Source: Microbulbifer guangxiensis
GTDB taxonomy: Bacteria > Pseudomonadota > Gammaproteobacteria > Pseudomonadales > Cellvibrionaceae
NCBI RefSeq assembly: GCF_021729075.1
Contig: NZ_JAJSAQ010000002.1
Location: forward strand, 372,001-436,000
Length of the DNA: 64,000 nt
Reading direction: 5' to 3'
Shown here: positions 26,272 through 36,149 of the stretch, in pieces
How the letters are laid out: each line of letters opens with the position of its first letter
Position numbering within the stretch: the stretch's first letter is position 1
Notes under the pieces: model-generated
Databases searched by the model: none
What the model was told of the DNA's origin: nothing
What the model saw: only the letters and a program-made list of their open reading frames with translations
Position numbers and translations under genes: made by a program

Positions 26272-28860
26272 TCAGGCCCCTGCGAGGCCCTCCCCTGCCA
26301 GTTCAGGCTTTCCCGGCGCCTCCGGAGTACGCAGCGGCTTGAAGATCAGCAGCAACAGCGGCAGCAGGGTCAGGGAACCCAGCAGCGCCGCTGACATCGC
26401 CAGCGCCGTCAGCAGGCCGAAGTAAATCGACGGCACGAACTTTGACAGCGCCAGGATCGAAAAGCCGGCGATGATGGTGATGGCGGTATAAAACATGGCC
26501 CGGCCGATGGTGGCATGGCTGCGGTGCATGGTCGCCAGGTAGTCGCCGTCCTTCGCAAACTCACTGCGGAAGCGGTAGAGGTAGTGGATCGCGTGGTCCA
26601 CACCAATACCCACGGTAATGGCGGCGATGGTGATCGTCATCATGTCCAGCGGAATGCCAGCCAGCCCCATGCCGCCCAGTACTACAGCCGCAGCGAGCAT
26701 GTTCGGGATCAGGGCAATGATCGCGATGGACAGCGAGCGGAACAGAACCAGGAACATCAGCAGGATGCCGACAAACACTGCACCCAGGGTCAGGATCTGT
26801 GACTTGAACAGGCTCTGCAACATGTTGTTGTAAAGCACCAGCAGGCCAGTCTGGCGGATGTTCTCCGGCGCTATCCCCATCTCGTCGTGGGCATAATCGT
26901 ATATGCGCTGGATCAACTCGTCCCGACGCAGGTTCGGGTCCGTCTCCATGGCACGCAGGGTAATGCGGGCCTGGCTGTGCTCAAGAGAGAGGTAGGGCTC
27001 GACCAGTACATCCTCGATTTCCGGTGGCAGGCTCGTACGGGCCACGGCCAGCTCGAAATCATTCAGCGGGCCGCCATTCAGGTCTCGCGCCACCTTGTAC
27101 AGGGTTGCCAGCGACTGCACTTTGCCAATTTCCGGCTGCCGCTCGAGAAAGTCGTGCAGCTGCTCGATCTTGGACAGGCCGGCCACGCTGAACCAGTAAC
27201 TGGGCTCTACCGACTCGGATTCGGCAGCAAAGGGATCGTCCACGGCAAAGGGATCTTCCGCGGCAAATGCATCCTCCTCCCCGGCCGATTCCTCCGCATC
27301 CATGGCAAACGGGTCTTCCTCACCTTCGAATGCCGGGGTTTCCACCTCAGGCTTGTCGAGGATGATGTCCAGCGTCACGGTGCCACCAAGGCGACGATCA
27401 ATCACCAGCATGCCCTGGTAGATCTCGGTGGAGCTGTCGAAGTAATCGATAAAGCGGTTCTCGACCTTGAGCTGAGTCGCACCGACCCCGCCCAGCACAG
27501 CAGCGACAGCGGCCACCGCCAGCACGATGGCACGACGGTGCTCGGCAAAGCGGGAAAACAGCAGCGTGAACGCGTGGGAGTTGTCTTGGCTGATGCCCTC
27601 GGTGCGCTTGGGCAGCAGCATCAGGACCGCCGGGATGATCAGGAACGACAGCACCAGCGCCAGACTCACGCCCATGGTCATCATCCAGCCGAAATCGATC
27701 ACCGGGCGAATGCCACTGACCACCAGTGACGCAAATGCCACGATGGTGGTGAGCGCCGTGTACAGGCACGGCTTGGCCATAAAGCGCACGGCCTCCAGGG
27801 CGAGCTGACGCCGATCCCAGCCCGGATTCTGCGCTGCCAGTTCCCGGTATCGCACCGACAGGTGGATGGTGATGGCCAGGGTGATGATCAGCAGCAGGGC
27901 GACAAAATTGGCCGAGATCACGGTCAGGCGCCAGTCGAGCCAGCTGAGAAGCCCGAGCATGATCACAGCGGTCACGATACAGGTACTCAGCGGTAGCAGC
28001 ACCCAGCGCACCTGACGGAAGATGATCAGCAGGGTGACGATGATAAACAGCAGGATGCCCGCACCGAAGACCACCAGGTCGCTCTTGATGAAGGCGATCA
28101 TGTCGGCAGTGATCATGGAGACACCACCAAGGAACAGTTCCGCCTCGCTTTCATAGGACGCGAGGATGCCGCGCACTACCTCCACCCGCTCACGGGACGC
28201 CAGGTCCTGCTCGGTGCGATGCTGCAGGTATTCCGCGCTCACCTCTTCGAGACGGGCCGCTTCGGCCTCGCTCAGGCCCTCACTGTCGCGCTGGCGGCGC
28301 AGGGCATCCCGCTCCCGCACCAGCTCCAGACCGCGACGATCCAGCTCCAGGTTCATGAGCAGCGCCGTGGTCTGCCCGTCCGGGCTCAGGATCAGGTCGC
28401 GATAAATGGGGCTGGCCAGGAATTCCTGCCGGGCCTGGCTCTTGTCTGTGCCGGGTGTGGAAAGGGTACGGATGCCATCCGCCAGCTCGGAAATCTCCGG
28501 CTTGGGGCTATAGAGTAACGGCACATCGAGAATTGTCTGCACGCTCTCGACGCCCTGCACCTGGGCCAGCTCGTTGCGCAGCTGGCGCAGGGTACTCAGG
28601 GAGGCATCATCGAACAGGTCACCCTGCTTCGAGCGGTAAGTCACCACCAGGAAGTCACCGCTGGCATAGCGCTCGGAAATCTCGCGGTAGTAGTCCAGCG
28701 CCTCGTCCGCTTCCAGGGTCAGGGAGTCGGCAGAGGCATCGATCTTGAACCGCGGCAGGCCGAACGCGGCGGCGATGGTGAGCAGCGCCACGAATACCAG
28801 CACACCTTTCGGGTGACGGGTGATCAGGTTCTCGTAGGTGGTCTTGAAAGCAGACAGCAT
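26272..28860 (-). CDS. RND-superfamily (MMPL-type) exporter
   Basis: 862 residues with two repeats of one membrane helix, a periplasmic loop and five helices: helix about 19-37, cluster 260-410, helix about 460, cluster 705-850. This 12-helix layout and the conserved GVDHAIHYLYRFR segment place it in the COG1033 predicted-exporter group related to MmpL and hopanoid/lipid transporters. No adjacent membrane-fusion protein is seen, so it may act alone on lipids or hydrophobic compounds. The second periplasmic loop carries an acidic insertion (about 508-545) with DPFA repeats. Substrate unknown. Confidence 0.85.
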   Translation of the reverse strand: MLSAFKTTYENLITRHPKGVLVFVALLTIAAAFGLPRFKIDASADSLTLEADEALDYYREISERYASGDFLVVTYRSKQGDLFDDASLSTLRQLRNELAQVQGVESVQTILDVPLLYSPKPEISELADGIRTLSTPGTDKSQARQEFLASPIYRDLILSPDGQTTALLMNLELDRRGLELVRERDALRRQRDSEGLSEAEAARLEEVSAEYLQHRTEQDLASRERVEVVRGILASYESEAELFLGGVSMITADMIAFIKSDLVVFGAGILLFIIVTLLIIFRQVRWVLLPLSTCIVTAVIMLGLLSWLDWRLTVISANFVALLLIITLAITIHLSVRYRELAAQNPGWDRRQLALEAVRFMAKPCLYTALTTIVAFASLVVSGIRPVIDFGWMMTMGVSLALVLSFLIIPAVLMLLPKRTEGISQDNSHAFTLLFSRFAEHRRAIVLAVAAVAAVLGGVGATQLKVENRFIDYFDSSTEIYQGMLVIDRRLGGTVTLDIILDKPEVETPAFEGEEDPFAMDAEESAGEEDAFAAEDPFAVDDPFAAESESVEPSYWFSVAGLSKIEQLHDFLERQPEIGKVQSLATLYKVARDLNGGPLNDFELAVARTSLPPEIEDVLVEPYLSLEHSQARITLRAMETDPNLRRDELIQRIYDYAHDEMGIAPENIRQTGLLVLYNNMLQSLFKSQILTLGAVFVGILLMFLVLFRSLSIAIIALIPNMLAAAVVLGGMGLAGIPLDMMTITIAAITVGIGVDHAIHYLYRFRSEFAKDGDYLATMHRSHATIGRAMFYTAITIIAGFSILALSKFVPSIYFGLLTALAMSAALLGSLTLLPLLLLIFKPLRTPEAPGKPELAGEGLAGA

Positions 28861-28962
28861 AGTGGTTCGCTAAAGTTAGGAATTCTTGTTACCGGCCCGC
28901 TGTTCCCGCGGGTGGCGGAGGTGCGGCGCCCAGGCCGCATTGGTCTCAATTCAGTTGCCAGG

Positions 28963-29238
28963 TCAGGGCCTGTCCAGATGCCCCAGCTCGCGGTCCGGGA
29001 ACAACAGATCCCGCAGGCGGCGTTTTAGTTCCTTTGCGGATGGAAATCCACCATCGCGTTTTCGTTCCCAGAGCAAAGTGCCGTCGGCGACAATCTCGAA
29101 CGCCCCGCCGGTCACCGGCTCCAGGGTGACGCCCTGCAGGTCTTCGGCGAAGGTGTGCAGCAGCTCCTGAGCCATCCAGGTCGCCCGCAACATCCAGTTG
29201 CACTGGCTGCAGTAGCGGATTGTGACCGAGGGCTTCAT
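28963..29238 (-). CDS. SelW/Rdx-family thioredoxin-like protein
   Basis: 91 residues starting [19 protein letters not shown]. The CxxC (CSQC, residues 10-13) right after the first strand, then [23 protein letters not shown], is the selenoprotein W-like Rdx fold. The second redox position is cysteine rather than selenocysteine. Its ATG overlaps the ubiX stop in ATGA, so the genes are coupled. Redox function inferred; the partner is unknown. Confidence 0.88.
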   Translation of the reverse strand: MKPSVTIRYCSQCNWMLRATWMAQELLHTFAEDLQGVTLEPVTGGAFEIVADGTLLWERKRDGGFPSAKELKRRLRDLLFPDRELGHLDRP

Positions 29239-29939
29239 GGTCGCGGCATCTCACCAACCGAACCCGCCTCTCCCCAGCGGGGCAGCAGGGCCTGCTGGAG
29301 GCCCAGTTGATCCAGCAACCGTGCCACCACGAAATCCACCAGGTCTTCCACGGTGCGGGGGCGCTGGTAAAACCCGGGGCTGGCGGGCAGCACCACCGCA
29401 CCCATACGGGTCAGTTTGAGCATGTTCTCCAGGTGGATCTCCGAGTAAGGCGCCTCGCGGGGCACCAGAATCAGCTGGCGCCGCTCCTTCAGGGCCACAT
29501 CTGCGGCACGCTCGATCAGGTTGTTGGAGGCACCGCAGGCGATGGCAGACAGGGTGCCGCCACTCGCCGGGCAGATCACCATGCTGGCCGGGCTGCCGGT
29601 GCCGGAGGCCACCGGAGAAAACCAGTCTCGCTTTCCGAACAGCTTCAACTGCCCCGGCCTGGCGCCGAAGCGATCCGCCAGGAAGGCCTCAATCGCCTCG
29701 TCGCCGTCATTTTCCGGCAACTGGCAATCGGTCTCCGTATTGATGACCACCTGGGCCGCGTCAGAGAGCAGCAGCCACACCCGCACATCGGCCGCCAGCA
29801 GGCTCTGCAATAGCCGCAGGCCGTACTGGGCTCCCGAGGCGCCAGTCATGGCAAGGGTCACGGTGTTGGAAAATCCGGCTTCGGCCAATGTTGTCTCTAC
29901 CCGGGCTTGCCCAGCCCTCAACTGAACGCCCCGACGCAC
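29235..29939 (-). CDS. ubiX: Flavin prenyltransferase UbiX
   Basis: UbiX joins dimethylallyl phosphate to FMN to make the prenylated flavin used by the decarboxylase UbiD in ubiquinone synthesis. The family core [20 protein letters not shown] is near the N-terminus, followed by [29 protein letters not shown] and [17 protein letters not shown]. The frame opens at a GTG (29939) giving 234 residues. The true start may be about 17-20 codons further in, since the first residues are not conserved and no ribosome site stands out. Between mpl and the SelW-like gene on one transcript. Confidence 0.94.
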   Translation of the reverse strand: MRRGVQLRAGQARVETTLAEAGFSNTVTLAMTGASGAQYGLRLLQSLLAADVRVWLLLSDAAQVVINTETDCQLPENDGDEAIEAFLADRFGARPGQLKLFGKRDWFSPVASGTGSPASMVICPASGGTLSAIACGASNNLIERAADVALKERRQLILVPREAPYSEIHLENMLKLTRMGAVVLPASPGFYQRPRTVEDLVDFVVARLLDQLGLQQALLPRWGEAGSVGEMPRP

Positions 29940-29972
29940 TGCGGGACGTCAAAAAACTGGCGACGGCCGCGC

Positions 29973-31364
29973 TCAAGCGCCAGACGGGTCGCGTTTCTGT
30001 TCCAGCACCGCCAGCAGCCGCTGGTGAATGCCGCCGAAGCCGCCGTTACTCATCACCACGATATGGGTGCCCGGCCCGGCCAGATTGACCGCGGATTCTA
30101 CCCCAGCCTCGATATTGTCGAAAATCTTTGCCGGCACCGTGGAGTGGTGCACCACATCACCGAGGGACCAGTTCATGCCCTCCGGCTGGTACCAGAGCAC
30201 CAGGTCAGCCCCGGCACAGGCCCGGGCCAGGTGGTTCTGGTGGATACCCATACGCATGGTGTTGGAGCGCGGTTCAATCAGGGCGATGATCTTGTCCTGC
30301 CCCACCCGGGCGCGCAGGCCGTTGAGGGTGGACTCGATGGCGGTAGGATGATGGGCGAAGTCGTCATAGACGCGCACGCCCCCGACTTCGCCCAGGCACT
30401 CCATGCGCCGCTTGACGCCCTCGAAGCAGGCCAGGGCCTCGGCTGCCACTGCCGGCTCCACCCCCACATGGCGTGCCGCGGCCATGGCTGCGAGGCCGTT
30501 TCTGACGTTGTGCAGCCCGGTGTGCTGCCACTGCACGCGGGCGATCTCAGCGCCGCGGAACTGCACCGCAAACGCACCGCCATCGGCAGCCACATCCACC
30601 GCACACCAGTCACCCAGGCGCACATCGTCTTCCGCCTCGGTGGAGAATCGCTGTACCTCGGTCCAGCAGCCCTGTTCCAGCACCTGCTCAACGTTGTCCT
30701 CGGCCGCCGAAACGATCAGGCCGTTGCCGGGCACGGTGCGCACCAGGTGGTGGAACTGCCGCTGGATCGCCGCCAGATCGGGAAAGATATCCGCGTGGTC
30801 GAACTCGAGATTGTTGATGATCAGGGTCCGCGGGCGGTAGTGGACAAACTTGGATCGCTTGTCGAAGAAGGCAGTATCGTACTCGTCCGCCTCCACCACG
30901 AAGAACGGCGTCTCCCCCAGGCGGGCCGAGACGTCAAAATTGCGCGGCACGCCACCGATCAGGAAGCCGGGCTTCATCCCGGCATGCTCGAGAATCCAGG
31001 CCAGCATGCTGGCGGTGGTGGTCTTGCCGTGGGTCCCCGAAACCGCCAGCACCCAGCGGCCCCCGAGGAAGTGGTCACACAGCCACTGGGCACCGGAGGT
31101 ATAGGGCAGCCCACGATCCAGTACCGCCTCGACGGCCGGATTACCCCGCGACAGGGCGTTGCCGATGATCACCAGGTCCGGGGCCGGCTCCAGCTGAGCC
31201 GGGTCGTAACCCTCGGTGAGCGCAATACCCGCCAGCTCCAACTGGGTGCTCATGGGCGGGTAGACGTTGGCGTCGCTGCCCGTGACCTTGTGGCCCTCGG
31301 CCACCGCCAGTTGCGCCAGGCTGCCCATAAAGGTGCCGCAGATACCTAAAATATGAATATGCAT
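29973..31364 (-). CDS. mpl: UDP-N-acetylmuramate:L-alanyl-gamma-D-glutamyl-meso-diaminopimelate ligase
   Basis: 463 residues from the ATG at 31364 (MHIHILGICGTFMGSLAQLA). Mur-ligase family: the N-terminal Rossmann motif GICGTFMGS, ATP loop SGTHGKTTTASML, and a C-terminal domain with YDDFAHHPTAI. Mpl reattaches recycled murein tripeptide to UDP-MurNAc, saving three Mur steps. The extra 39 codons upstream in frame are not conserved. It is followed closely by ubiX. Confidence 0.95.
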   Translation of the reverse strand: MHIHILGICGTFMGSLAQLAVAEGHKVTGSDANVYPPMSTQLELAGIALTEGYDPAQLEPAPDLVIIGNALSRGNPAVEAVLDRGLPYTSGAQWLCDHFLGGRWVLAVSGTHGKTTTASMLAWILEHAGMKPGFLIGGVPRNFDVSARLGETPFFVVEADEYDTAFFDKRSKFVHYRPRTLIINNLEFDHADIFPDLAAIQRQFHHLVRTVPGNGLIVSAAEDNVEQVLEQGCWTEVQRFSTEAEDDVRLGDWCAVDVAADGGAFAVQFRGAEIARVQWQHTGLHNVRNGLAAMAAARHVGVEPAVAAEALACFEGVKRRMECLGEVGGVRVYDDFAHHPTAIESTLNGLRARVGQDKIIALIEPRSNTMRMGIHQNHLARACAGADLVLWYQPEGMNWSLGDVVHHSTVPAKIFDNIEAGVESAVNLAGPGTHIVVMSNGGFGGIHQRLLAVLEQKRDPSGA

Positions 31365-31685
31365 AGGGATTCGAATGCTCCTCTCGATAGGCGCAAGCTT
31401 ATCACGGGGTGACATCCCGGGCCCGATGGAAGACTGGACTAAAAGGCAGCAGCGGGGCCGGCACGCCCACAATCTGTGCATTTACGCCCCGATTCCTATA
31501 GACTCCGCCCCCGAAATTGCCGGCCTCAGCCCCCGGGTGGTAGTAGGATCCGCCGCCAATCGCCAGCAACCAATTTGCGCGCCCCAACTGTCAGCGAGCC
31601 CCAGGGTTCGCGCCAGCGGTTGGGGCGCGACGGTTTACGGGGGCGGGACACTGCCGCGAACCGCTCTCTGATTTACAGGATGCCC

Positions 31686-32948
31686 ATGTCGAAGAAGAAC
31701 GCCTTTTACGCTCAATCCGGTGGCGTTACCGCCGTTATCAATGCCTCCGCCTGCGGTGTAATCGAAGCCGCACGTGAACACAGCGATAAGATCGGTCATG
31801 TTTACGCTGGGTTGAATGGCATTCTCGGCGCCCTGCACGAAGAGCTGATCGACGTCAGCGAGGAGAGCGTCGAGACCATCGCCGCCCTGCGCCACACCCC
31901 GTCCGGCGCCTTCGGCTCCTGCCGCTACAAGCTGAAGAGCCTGGAAGAGAACCGCGCGGAATACGAGCGCCTCATCGAGGTATTCAAGGCCCACGACATC
32001 GGTTACTTCTTTTATAACGGCGGCGGCGATTCCGCCGATACCTGCCTGAAGGTGTCCCAGCTGTCCGAGACCATGGGCTACCCGATCCAGGCGATCCACA
32101 TTCCCAAGACCGTGGATAACGACCTGCCCCACACTGACAACTGCCCGGGCTTCGGTTCCGTGGCCAAGTACGTGGCGGTCTCCACCATGGAAGCGGCTCT
32201 GGATGTGGCCTCCATGTGCGCCACCTCCACCAAAGTGTTCATCCTTGAGGTGATGGGCCGTCACGCCGGCTGGATTGCCGCTGCGGGTGCCCTCGCCCAA
32301 CAGCAGGAAGGCGACGCCCCCCACATCATCCTGTTCCCGGAAGTGGCCTTCGACAGGGAGAAGTTCCTGAAGAAAGTGCAGGACACCGTGGACGAGAAGG
32401 GCTACTGCGTGATCGTGGCCTCCGAGGGCGCCCAGTACGCTGACGGTACCTTCCTGGCCGACGCCGGCACCACTGACGCCTTTGGCCACAAGCAGCTGGG
32501 TGGCGTGGCGCCGACCCTGGCCAACATGATCAAGTCCGAACTGGGCCTGAAATACCACTGGGCACTGGCGGACTACCTGCAGCGCGCTGCCCGCCACATC
32601 GCTTCCGCCACCGACGTCTCCCAGGCCTATGCCGTCGGACGCGCAGCGGTGGAGATGGCCCTCGAGGGCAAGAACGCCATCATGCCCTGCATCGTCCGCG
32701 ACCAGGGTCCGGAATACGGCTGGTCCGTCGGTGAGGCGCCGCTGTCAGAAGTGGCCAACGTGGAAAAGATGATGCCGAAGGAGTACATCAGCGAAGACGG
32801 CTTCGGCATCACCCAAGCCGGCCGCGACTATCTGCTGCCGCTGATTCAGGGCGAGGATTACCCACCGTTCAAGAACGGTGTGCCGCAGTATGCGAAGCTG
32901 AAGAAAGTACTGGTGGAGAAGAAGCTGGAGGAGACTTTCAAGTCCTAG
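31686..32948 (+). CDS. 6-phosphofructokinase, pyrophosphate-dependent type
   Basis: 420 residues from the ATG at 31686, with CAGGA six bases upstream (another ATG two codons earlier is possible). The phosphoryl-donor loop reads NGGGDSADT (111-119) and the substrate loop PKTVDND (140-146). Lysine in place of the glycine of PGTIDND, and GGGDS rather than GGDGS, mark PPi-using enzymes, so the donor is predicted to be PPi rather than ATP. The reaction would be reversible in glycolysis/gluconeogenesis. The gene stands alone. Confidence 0.88.
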   Translation: MSKKNAFYAQSGGVTAVINASACGVIEAAREHSDKIGHVYAGLNGILGALHEELIDVSEESVETIAALRHTPSGAFGSCRYKLKSLEENRAEYERLIEVFKAHDIGYFFYNGGGDSADTCLKVSQLSETMGYPIQAIHIPKTVDNDLPHTDNCPGFGSVAKYVAVSTMEAALDVASMCATSTKVFILEVMGRHAGWIAAAGALAQQQEGDAPHIILFPEVAFDREKFLKKVQDTVDEKGYCVIVASEGAQYADGTFLADAGTTDAFGHKQLGGVAPTLANMIKSELGLKYHWALADYLQRAARHIASATDVSQAYAVGRAAVEMALEGKNAIMPCIVRDQGPEYGWSVGEAPLSEVANVEKMMPKEYISEDGFGITQAGRDYLLPLIQGEDYPPFKNGVPQYAKLKKVLVEKKLEETFKS

Positions 32949-33025
32949 CCTGCCCTCCTCTCCTGTTTCAGCCCCTCGGGAATTGTCGTTCACCGGACTG
33001 CACTTTCCGGGAAGGGGCCGATATC

Positions 33026-33115
33026 GGGTATCGCTTTGTGAGACCTTCACCGCCATGGATGGCGGTGCAGAGCCCCCAGGGATGGGTTCACGGCGTGTCT
33101 CACAAAGCGAGACCC
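33026..33115. repeat. Structural repeat element, copy B (19-base arms, 52-base loop)
   Basis: The arm at 33026-33044 pairs with 33097-33115 at 18 of 19 positions (GGGT-x-TCGCTTTGTGAGAC). The 52-base loop contains GCCATGGATGGC, GAGC, CAGGGATG and TTCACGGCGT, in register with copy A at 16025-16120. It lies in the gap between the convergent phosphofructokinase and luciferase-like genes, where it could also act as a transcription barrier. Confidence 0.75.
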
Positions 33116-33194
33116 GTTAGCGGCACCGCCAACCGAAATATTCAAGCGCACGGCCCCAACACCCCACCACTTTCTGTGGGTTACTGTTGCTGCC

Positions 33195-34199
33195 TCAACC
33201 CTCCTGCCCCACTCGCTCCGCCAGAATCTCCCCGGCGATACGAAACGATTTCAGCCGCGCGGCGTGATCGTACATGGCCCCGGTTACGATCAGCTCATCC
33301 ACCCGGGTGCGCGCCAGGAAACCGTCGATCCAGGCCGCCACGCTGTCCCGACCGCCCACCGCAGTCTCTGCCAGGGCCTGGGCTATCTGCATCCGCTCCG
33401 ACGGAGATCCAACTGCTTCCGGGTCGTCTACTGGCGGTTTCAGCTGCCCCGGCGTACCACGCCGCAGCGCCACAAACTGCTGTTCGATCGACGTCATCAG
33501 CCGCCGCCCCTCCGCGTCCATATCGGCCGCAAACACATTGATCGCAGCCGCTGCATAGGGCCTGTCCAGGTAGGCCGATGGCTCGAAACGCTCGCGGTAA
33601 ATATGTAGCGCCTGGTCCAGCATGGCCGGGGCGAAATGGGAGGCGAAGGCAAACGGCAGCCCCAGCGCCGCCGCCAGCTGCGCACTGTAGAGACTCGATC
33701 CCAGTAGCCACACCGGTACCCGCAGACCGGCACCGGGCACCGCCCGCACCTTCTGCCCGGGCTGTTCCGGTTCCAGTAAGTGCAGCAGCTCCTGCACATC
33801 TTCGGGAAAATGATCGGCCGCGGTGGTGGGATCGCGCCGCAGCGCCATCATGGTGGCGCCGTCGGTGCCGGGCGCCCGCCCCAGGCCCAGGTCCACCCGC
33901 TCGGGATACACGGCGGCCAGTGTTCCAAACTGCTCCGCGATCACCAGCGGCGAGTGATTGGGCAACATCACGCCGCCGGCTGCCACGCGGATTTTCTCGG
34001 TGCCTGCGGCGATGTAGCCCAGCGCCACGGCCGTCGCCGCGCTGGCTACGCCGGGCATATTGTGATGCTCGGCCATCCAGAAACGTCGATAACCGAGCTT
34101 TTCCGCGTGCCGGGCCAGATCGAGGGAATTGCGCAGGGCGAGCCCCGCATCACCACCCTCGGTGATTGGGGACAGGTCGAGCAGGGAATAGGCTTGCAA
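33195..34199 (-). CDS. Luciferase-like flavin-dependent oxidoreductase
   Basis: 334 residues from a TTG at 34199, chosen because GGAGG lies four bases upstream and [14 protein letters not shown] fits the family start. TIM-barrel LLM class: [43 protein letters not shown] and [12 protein letters not shown] are typical of the YhbW-like subgroup (bacterial luciferase family of unknown substrate). Probably uses reduced FMN. Monocistronic, convergent with the phosphofructokinase. Confidence 0.9.
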   Translation of the reverse strand: MQAYSLLDLSPITEGGDAGLALRNSLDLARHAEKLGYRRFWMAEHHNMPGVASAATAVALGYIAAGTEKIRVAAGGVMLPNHSPLVIAEQFGTLAAVYPERVDLGLGRAPGTDGATMMALRRDPTTAADHFPEDVQELLHLLEPEQPGQKVRAVPGAGLRVPVWLLGSSLYSAQLAAALGLPFAFASHFAPAMLDQALHIYRERFEPSAYLDRPYAAAAINVFAADMDAEGRRLMTSIEQQFVALRRGTPGQLKPPVDDPEAVGSPSERMQIAQALAETAVGGRDSVAAWIDGFLARTRVDELIVTGAMYDHAARLKSFRIAGEILAERVGQEG

Positions 34200-34300
34200 G
34201 GTACCTCCACTGAACACTGCTGGAGTCAACGCGACGCGTTAGGTTACTGCTTTGGGTATTCCCGACTCAAACTGCGCGATCCGGGCAAAGCGGGAGTATC

Positions 34301-34906
34301 TCAAGAGGCTCCCCATACTTCCTCGAGCCGCTGGTCCCGTCCACACCGATACCGATAGTATTTGTACCGCACCGGATTGCGCTGGTAGTAATCCTGGTGA
34401 TAATCCTCGGCCGGATAGAAAGTGGCCTCTGGTACTACCTGCGTCGCCACCGGTTTTCCCAGCTGCTGAGCTACCTGCTGCTTGCTCGCTTCCGCCAGCT
34501 GTTTCTCTTCTGCATTGCCGTAAAAAATGGCACTGCGATACTGGTCGCCGCGGTCACAGAACTGTCCACCCCCATCCAGGGGATCCACATTTTTCCAGAA
34601 TACGTCCAGCAACTGGGCGTAACTGATCTTGTCGGCATCGTAGGTGACCTGCACTACTTCGGCATGGCCGGTGCCACCGCCGGATACCTGTTCATAGGTA
34701 GGGTTGGCCACTTTGCCACCACTGTAGCCGGAGGTGGTTTTGAGCACGCCGTCGAGCTTGTCGTAGGGTGGTTCCATACACCAGAAACAACCGCCGGCAA
34801 ACACGGCGGTCTGGATATTTCCCCGGGCCTCCTGGGCATTCACCAGCACGGCCATGGATAACAGCCCCGCTATGGTGAGCAACCCCACTGCGATTAACCT
34901 GCGCAT
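34301..34906 (-). CDS. msrA: Peptide-methionine (S)-S-oxide reductase, exported form
   Basis: 201 residues from the ATG at 34906, with AGGAG six bases upstream. A hydrophobic N-terminal stretch ending VNAQ is a signal peptide, so this MsrA is probably periplasmic. Catalytic GCFWC is at 39-43, followed by GYSGG, GHAEVVQV and the YHQDYY motif. It repairs oxidised methionine in exported proteins. Confidence 0.94.
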   Translation of the reverse strand: MRRLIAVGLLTIAGLLSMAVLVNAQEARGNIQTAVFAGGCFWCMEPPYDKLDGVLKTTSGYSGGKVANPTYEQVSGGGTGHAEVVQVTYDADKISYAQLLDVFWKNVDPLDGGGQFCDRGDQYRSAIFYGNAEEKQLAEASKQQVAQQLGKPVATQVVPEATFYPAEDYHQDYYQRNPVRYKYYRYRCGRDQRLEEVWGAS

Positions 34907-34956
34907 ATCGACTCCTGTCCACACTTTCTCTGTCTGTCGTTATACGACGGAAAATC

Positions 34957-36132
34957 TTACAGGTTCAGTGCACCACTACAGGCGCGGGAAAAGAGTTCCC
35001 GATAGGCGGCGGCATCAAACGAAATCGGGTTACTGCCGGCGGAGGGATCTACCGCCGCCATCTCTCCCACCCGCTCAGCCTGGGCATCGTCGATACCGAT
35101 CTCCTCGAGGGTGTGCGGAATACCGATGGTGTCCCGCAGCGCCAGCACCCAGTCCAGAACAGCATCCAGCCCGCTCCCGGGCAGATCCAGATAGCGGGCC
35201 AGCCGCACCATCGGCTCGGCAATGACTTCGCGGTTGGCCTGCAGCACGTACGGCATCAGGACCGCATTGATGGTGCCGTGGTGGGTGTCGTAGAGGGCGC
35301 CGATCGGATGGGCCAGCGCGTGCATGGCACCGAGGCCGCGCTGGAAAGCCGTGGCGCCCATGCTCGATGCCACCAGCATCTGCTGGCGCGCCTCGAGATC
35401 AGCGCCATCGGCCACTGCACGCGGCAGGTATTCCTTGACCAGGCGGATACCCTCCAGCGCGATGCCCTCGGCCATGGGATGAAAGGCGGGCGCACAGAAG
35501 GCCTCGAGATTGTGGGAAAGCGCATCCATGCCGGTGGCAGCGGTGAGGGCCGGGGGCAGACCCACCGTCAACTCCGGATCCAGGATCACGGTAGCGGGCA
35601 GCATTTTCGGGTGGAAAATGATGCGCTTGAGCTGCGCGTCCTCGTCAGTAATGACGGACGAGCGCCCCACTTCCGAACCGGTACCGGCGGTCGTCGGCAC
35701 CGCTATCACGGGTACCATGCCGGACTCATCCACGCGGGTAAAATTGTCCCCCACATCTTCGAAATCCCAGATCGGTCGGCGCTGACCGACCATCAGCGCC
35801 ATCGCCTTGCCGGCATCCAGTGCCGAACCGCCACCCATGGCAATGACACCGTCGTGCCAGCCAGAGCGCAGTGCCTCCACCCCGGCCGCGACGTTCTTGC
35901 CGTTGGGGTTGCCCTTGATGCTGCTGAACAGCCCCGCTTTCAGGCCATTGGCCTCGCAGAGTGTCAGCACCTTTTCCACCATCGGCAAGCCCGCCAGCCC
36001 CGGATCGGTAACCACCAGCGGGGCGTGGATACCGAGTTCCCCGCAGACCTGCGCCAACTCCCCAATGCGCCCCGGGCCGACGCGAATCGCGGTGGGATAA
36101 TTCCAGTTGTTGTGAAAGCGCTGCGTATCCAT
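34957..36132 (-). CDS. Iron-containing alcohol dehydrogenase
   Basis: 391 residues from the ATG at 36132 (MDTQRFHNNWNYPTAIRVGPGRI). Group III metal-dependent alcohol dehydrogenase: GGGSALDAGKAMALM and PTTAGTGSEV bind NAD, and metal ligands lie in GMDALSHNLEAF and HPIGALYDTHHG. It is the last of three genes, after the glutamine-synthetase-like and aldehyde dehydrogenase genes, separated from the latter by 17 bases. The set suggests oxidation of an amino alcohol via a gamma-glutamyl derivative, but the substrate is inferred. Confidence 0.92.
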   Translation of the reverse strand: MDTQRFHNNWNYPTAIRVGPGRIGELAQVCGELGIHAPLVVTDPGLAGLPMVEKVLTLCEANGLKAGLFSSIKGNPNGKNVAAGVEALRSGWHDGVIAMGGGSALDAGKAMALMVGQRRPIWDFEDVGDNFTRVDESGMVPVIAVPTTAGTGSEVGRSSVITDEDAQLKRIIFHPKMLPATVILDPELTVGLPPALTAATGMDALSHNLEAFCAPAFHPMAEGIALEGIRLVKEYLPRAVADGADLEARQQMLVASSMGATAFQRGLGAMHALAHPIGALYDTHHGTINAVLMPYVLQANREVIAEPMVRLARYLDLPGSGLDAVLDWVLALRDTIGIPHTLEEIGIDDAQAERVGEMAAVDPSAGSNPISFDAAAYRELFSRACSGALNL

Positions 36133-36149
36133 AGGCTTGACCGGACGGC

